Positions 5,822-7,095 of a DNA stretch of 7,095 bases are shown here, in pieces. Source of the stretch: Candidatus Moraniibacteriota bacterium. Its GTDB lineage: Bacteria > Patescibacteriota > Minisyncoccia > Moranbacterales > UBA9337. Both the position numbers and the translations under genes were made by a program. Under the pieces are notes generated by a model. That model was not told the origin of the DNA, searched no databases, and was given only the letters and a program-made list of their open reading frames with translations. Where the stretch lies: contig JAGYNK010000060.1 in the NCBI GenBank assembly GCA_018400055.1, positions 1 through 7,095 of the forward strand, given 5' to 3'. Every line of letters starts with the position of its first letter. The first letter of the stretch is position 1.

Positions 5822-6376
5822 ATGAAGATAATTAAAACAAAAATTGAAGGGCTTTTGATTATTGAACCGCAGGTGTTTGGAGACGAACGCGGTTTTTTTC
5901 TGGAAACTTACAATCAGGAAAAATACAAAGAGGCGGGAGTAAAATATGATTTTGTGCAAGATAATTTATCCAAATCCGTTCAAGGCGTTCTGCGTGGCTT
6001 GCATTATCAAATTAATCCTTTCGCGCAAGGCAAATTGGTTCAAGTAATTCAAGGCGCAGTGCTGGATGTGGCGGTGGATATTCGTTTTGGTTCTCCCACT
6101 TTCGGGCAATATGTTTCCGTGGAGCTTAATGAAAAAAATAAAAAGCAGTTTTGGGTTCCGCCCGGATTTGCGCATGGCTTTATCTCATTAAAAGATGGTA
6201 CGGTTTTTAGTTATAAATGCACCGGTTTATATAGTCCTGAATCGGAAAGGGGAATTAAGTGGAATGATCCTGACCTTAATATTGATTGGAAGATTAAAGA
6301 TCCCATCGTATCTGAAAAAGACGGAAAAAATAAAGCTTTCAAAGATATCGAGGAAGATTTTGTATATGGAAAATAG
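5822..6376 (+). CDS. rfbC: dTDP-4-dehydrorhamnose 3,5-epimerase
   Basis: This 184-residue cytoplasmic cupin enzyme (RmlC) epimerises C3 and C5 of dTDP-4-keto-6-deoxy-glucose, the third step of dTDP-L-rhamnose synthesis. Family motifs are intact: FGDERGFFLETY (19-30), the QDNLSKSVQGVLRGLHYQ block with catalytic His H61, K71 in QGKLVQVIQG, the VPPGFAHGF cupin strand (112-120), Y131 in FSYKCTGLYSP, and D167 in SEKD, which by motif position should be the partner of H61. Length is typical of the family. The ATG at 5822 sits exactly at the conserved MKIIKT start; there is no SD. It is the first gene of the rml operon in this window, downstream of a terminator and the hairpin array. Its last 11 bases overlap the Nudix gene. 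By count of four 60-base lines it is about 44% G+C, richer than its downstream neighbour. Confidence 0.97.
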   Translation: MKIIKTKIEGLLIIEPQVFGDERGFFLETYNQEKYKEAGVKYDFVQDNLSKSVQGVLRGLHYQINPFAQGKLVQVIQGAVLDVAVDIRFGSPTFGQYVSVELNEKNKKQFWVPPGFAHGFISLKDGTVFSYKCTGLYSPESERGIKWNDPDLNIDWKIKDPIVSEKDGKNKAFKDIEEDFVYGK

Positions 6377-6926
6377 TAAGAAAAAAACATGGGAACAAAT
6401 AAGCAGTCAAATTGTTCATAAAAACTCCTGGTATCAGGTACGTAAAGATAAAATTATTTCACCTAGTGGGAAAGAGGGAAAATATTATGTAATGGATACA
6501 AATGGCTCAGTTTCTATTATTCCAATAAAAGATAATAAGATTATTTTTGTAAAACTGTATCGTTATCCTCTTAAAAAATGGTCATTAGAAATTCCCAAAG
6601 GAGGAATAAAAAAAGATAGCACCTCCATAATAACCGCTAAACAGGAATTAAGAGAAGAAACTGGATATAAAAGCCGAATAATTAAAAAAATTGGTAAATT
6701 TTCACCTATTTCTGGAATATCTTCGGAAATTTGTTTTGTATATCTTGCTACGAATTTAATTTCTGTGGGTCAGAAATTAGAAAATACTGAATTAGAAGCT
6801 GGATTAAAAATTATAGAGATTGAAATAAAAAAAGCTTACAAAATGATTGATGCTGGAAAATTTTTAGATGGACAAACAATAGCCGCATTAAGTTTAGCAA
6901 AAAATAAGTTATCAAAATATTTATGA
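6366..6926 (+). CDS. Nudix hydrolase, ADP-ribose/nucleotide-sugar pyrophosphatase-like
   Basis: This 186-residue cytoplasmic enzyme probably hydrolyses a nucleoside diphosphate linked to a sugar or similar group. The layout resembles the NudF/ADP-ribose pyrophosphatase branch: an N-terminal beta region (WYQVRKDKI, GSVSIIP), then LEIPKGGI leading into the Nudix box. The box reads GGIKKDSTSIITAKQELREETGY. The metal-binding core ELxEE-x-G is kept, but the first conserved Glu is Ser and the usual Arg before Glu is Gln. The start is ATG 6366 rather than an upstream in-frame methionine inside rfbC: it gives the normal family N-terminus and has GAGGAAG (6350-6356) ten bases upstream. The gene overlaps rfbC by 11 bases and rfbB by four, so translation is probably coupled. 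Its G+C (about 29% in four 60-base lines) is well below that of rfbC, suggesting a different history. Substrate unknown; a nucleotide sugar such as dTDP-glucose is possible but unproven. Confidence 0.85.
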   Translation: MENSKKKTWEQISSQIVHKNSWYQVRKDKIISPSGKEGKYYVMDTNGSVSIIPIKDNKIIFVKLYRYPLKKWSLEIPKGGIKKDSTSIITAKQELREETGYKSRIIKKIGKFSPISGISSEICFVYLATNLISVGQKLENTELEAGLKIIEIEIKKAYKMIDAGKFLDGQTIAALSLAKNKLSKYL

Positions 6927-7069
6927 AGCTATTAATTACAGGAGGCTGCGGATTTATAGGGAGTAATTTTATTCATTATATTCTTAATAAGTATCCGGAC
7001 TATGAAATTATTAATCTGGATGTTTTGACTTACGCCGGAAACTTAGAAAACTCAACGACTATGGACTGA
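6923..7069 (+). pseudogene. rfbB: 5' fragment of dTDP-glucose 4,6-dehydratase, interrupted after about 43 codons
   Basis: RmlB/RfbB converts dTDP-glucose to dTDP-4-keto-6-deoxy-glucose using bound NAD+, the step before RfbC. The start is unmistakable: MKLLITGGCGFIGSNF carries the NAD-binding GxxGxxG (G7, G10, G13), and the SDR strand continues to INLDVLTYAGNLEN (30-43), which matches the family. After N43 the family usually continues with Leu-Lys and more sequence, but here five unrelated residues (STTMD) are followed by TGA at 7067-7069. The break coincides with the approach to a 9-bp hairpin at 7059-7079. The ATG overlaps the Nudix stop as ATGA, and no SD is visible, implying coupled translation. 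The remaining ~300 codons are not in the window. It may be an inserted element with the rest of rfbB beyond it, a real truncation, or a frameshift: the frame starting at CTC 7051 stays open to the window end but does not look like RfbB. Confidence 0.8.
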
Positions 7070-7079
7070 AAGTCCATAG
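7059..7079. mobile_element. Hairpin at the rfbB break, possible IS200/IS605-type left end
   Basis: CTATGGACT (7059-7067) pairs perfectly with AGTCCATAG (7071-7079) around a GAA triloop. Single-strand IS200/IS605 elements carry just such a subterminal hairpin a few bases inside the left end, have no terminal inverted repeats and make no target duplication. The position fits: rfbB homology stops at about 7052, some seven bases before the hairpin. Only 16 further bases are present, so no transposase can be seen, and other explanations remain open. Confidence 0.45.
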
Positions 7080-7095
7080 GTTAACTGGGACTAAA

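Noticed and set aside
6195..6365. Upstream in-frame extension of the Nudix gene inside rfbC.
   Set aside because: It would overlap most of the rfbC C-terminus, and its residues do not resemble a Nudix N-terminus. ATG 6366 has a plausible ribosome binding site and gives the expected protein.
7059..7095. Group I or group II intron 5' end interrupting rfbB.
   Set aside because: No GTGYG-type group II start is visible at the break, and group I features cannot be tested in so few bases. The triloop hairpin fits an IS200/IS605 end better.

Overview
This is an A/T-rich bacterial window (roughly one third G+C by eye) in which every gene lies on the + strand. The best guess for the host is a Candidate Phyla Radiation / Patescibacteria member, for example a Parcubacteria-like lineage. 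That rests on a DUF4012 protein, a secreted beta-helix protein and a divergent Wzz-like protein sitting together, on short A/T-rich leaders mostly lacking Shine-Dalgarno sites, and on compact surface-polysaccharide genes. TGA is used as a stop, so the recoded Gracilibacteria/Absconditabacteria groups are unlikely. The taxonomic call is inference.

Layout. Positions 1-185 hold a decayed palindromic repeat and a good sigma70-type promoter for the first gene. Positions 186-1127 encode a secreted right-handed beta-helix protein. After a 214-base gap comes a run of four genes with short gaps (17, 66 and 56 bases): a GT4 glycosyltransferase (1342-2475), a Wzz-like membrane protein with a long cytoplasmic tail (2493-3407), a DUF4012 membrane-anchored protein (3474-4841) and an M23 zinc metallopeptidase (4898-5500). 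A hairpin followed by a T-tract at 5514-5549 probably ends this unit. Next is a 270-base non-coding stretch containing four consecutive perfect inverted repeats, one of them a 38-base palindrome and another a 23-bp stem, plus a small fifth one. The last unit is a dTDP-L-rhamnose (rml/rfb) operon: rfbC (5822-6376), a Nudix hydrolase overlapping it by 11 bases (6366-6926), and the start of rfbB, which overlaps the Nudix gene through ATGA. The rfbB frame is lost after about 43 codons, right where a 9-bp stem/GAA-loop hairpin begins. This looks like the left edge of an inserted element, most plausibly IS200/IS605-type, but the window ends 16 bases after the hairpin.

How the genes fit together. 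The region looks like cell-envelope polysaccharide biosynthesis and surface remodelling: dTDP-rhamnose precursor synthesis (RfbC, RfbB), sugar transfer (GT4), chain-length or polymerisation control (Wzz-like), peptidoglycan cleavage (M23), and two exported proteins of unknown exact role (beta-helix and DUF4012). I did not find a demonstrably new defence or mobile system. The two signals the genes do not explain are the hairpin array at 5561-5751 and the hairpin that interrupts rfbB at the right edge.
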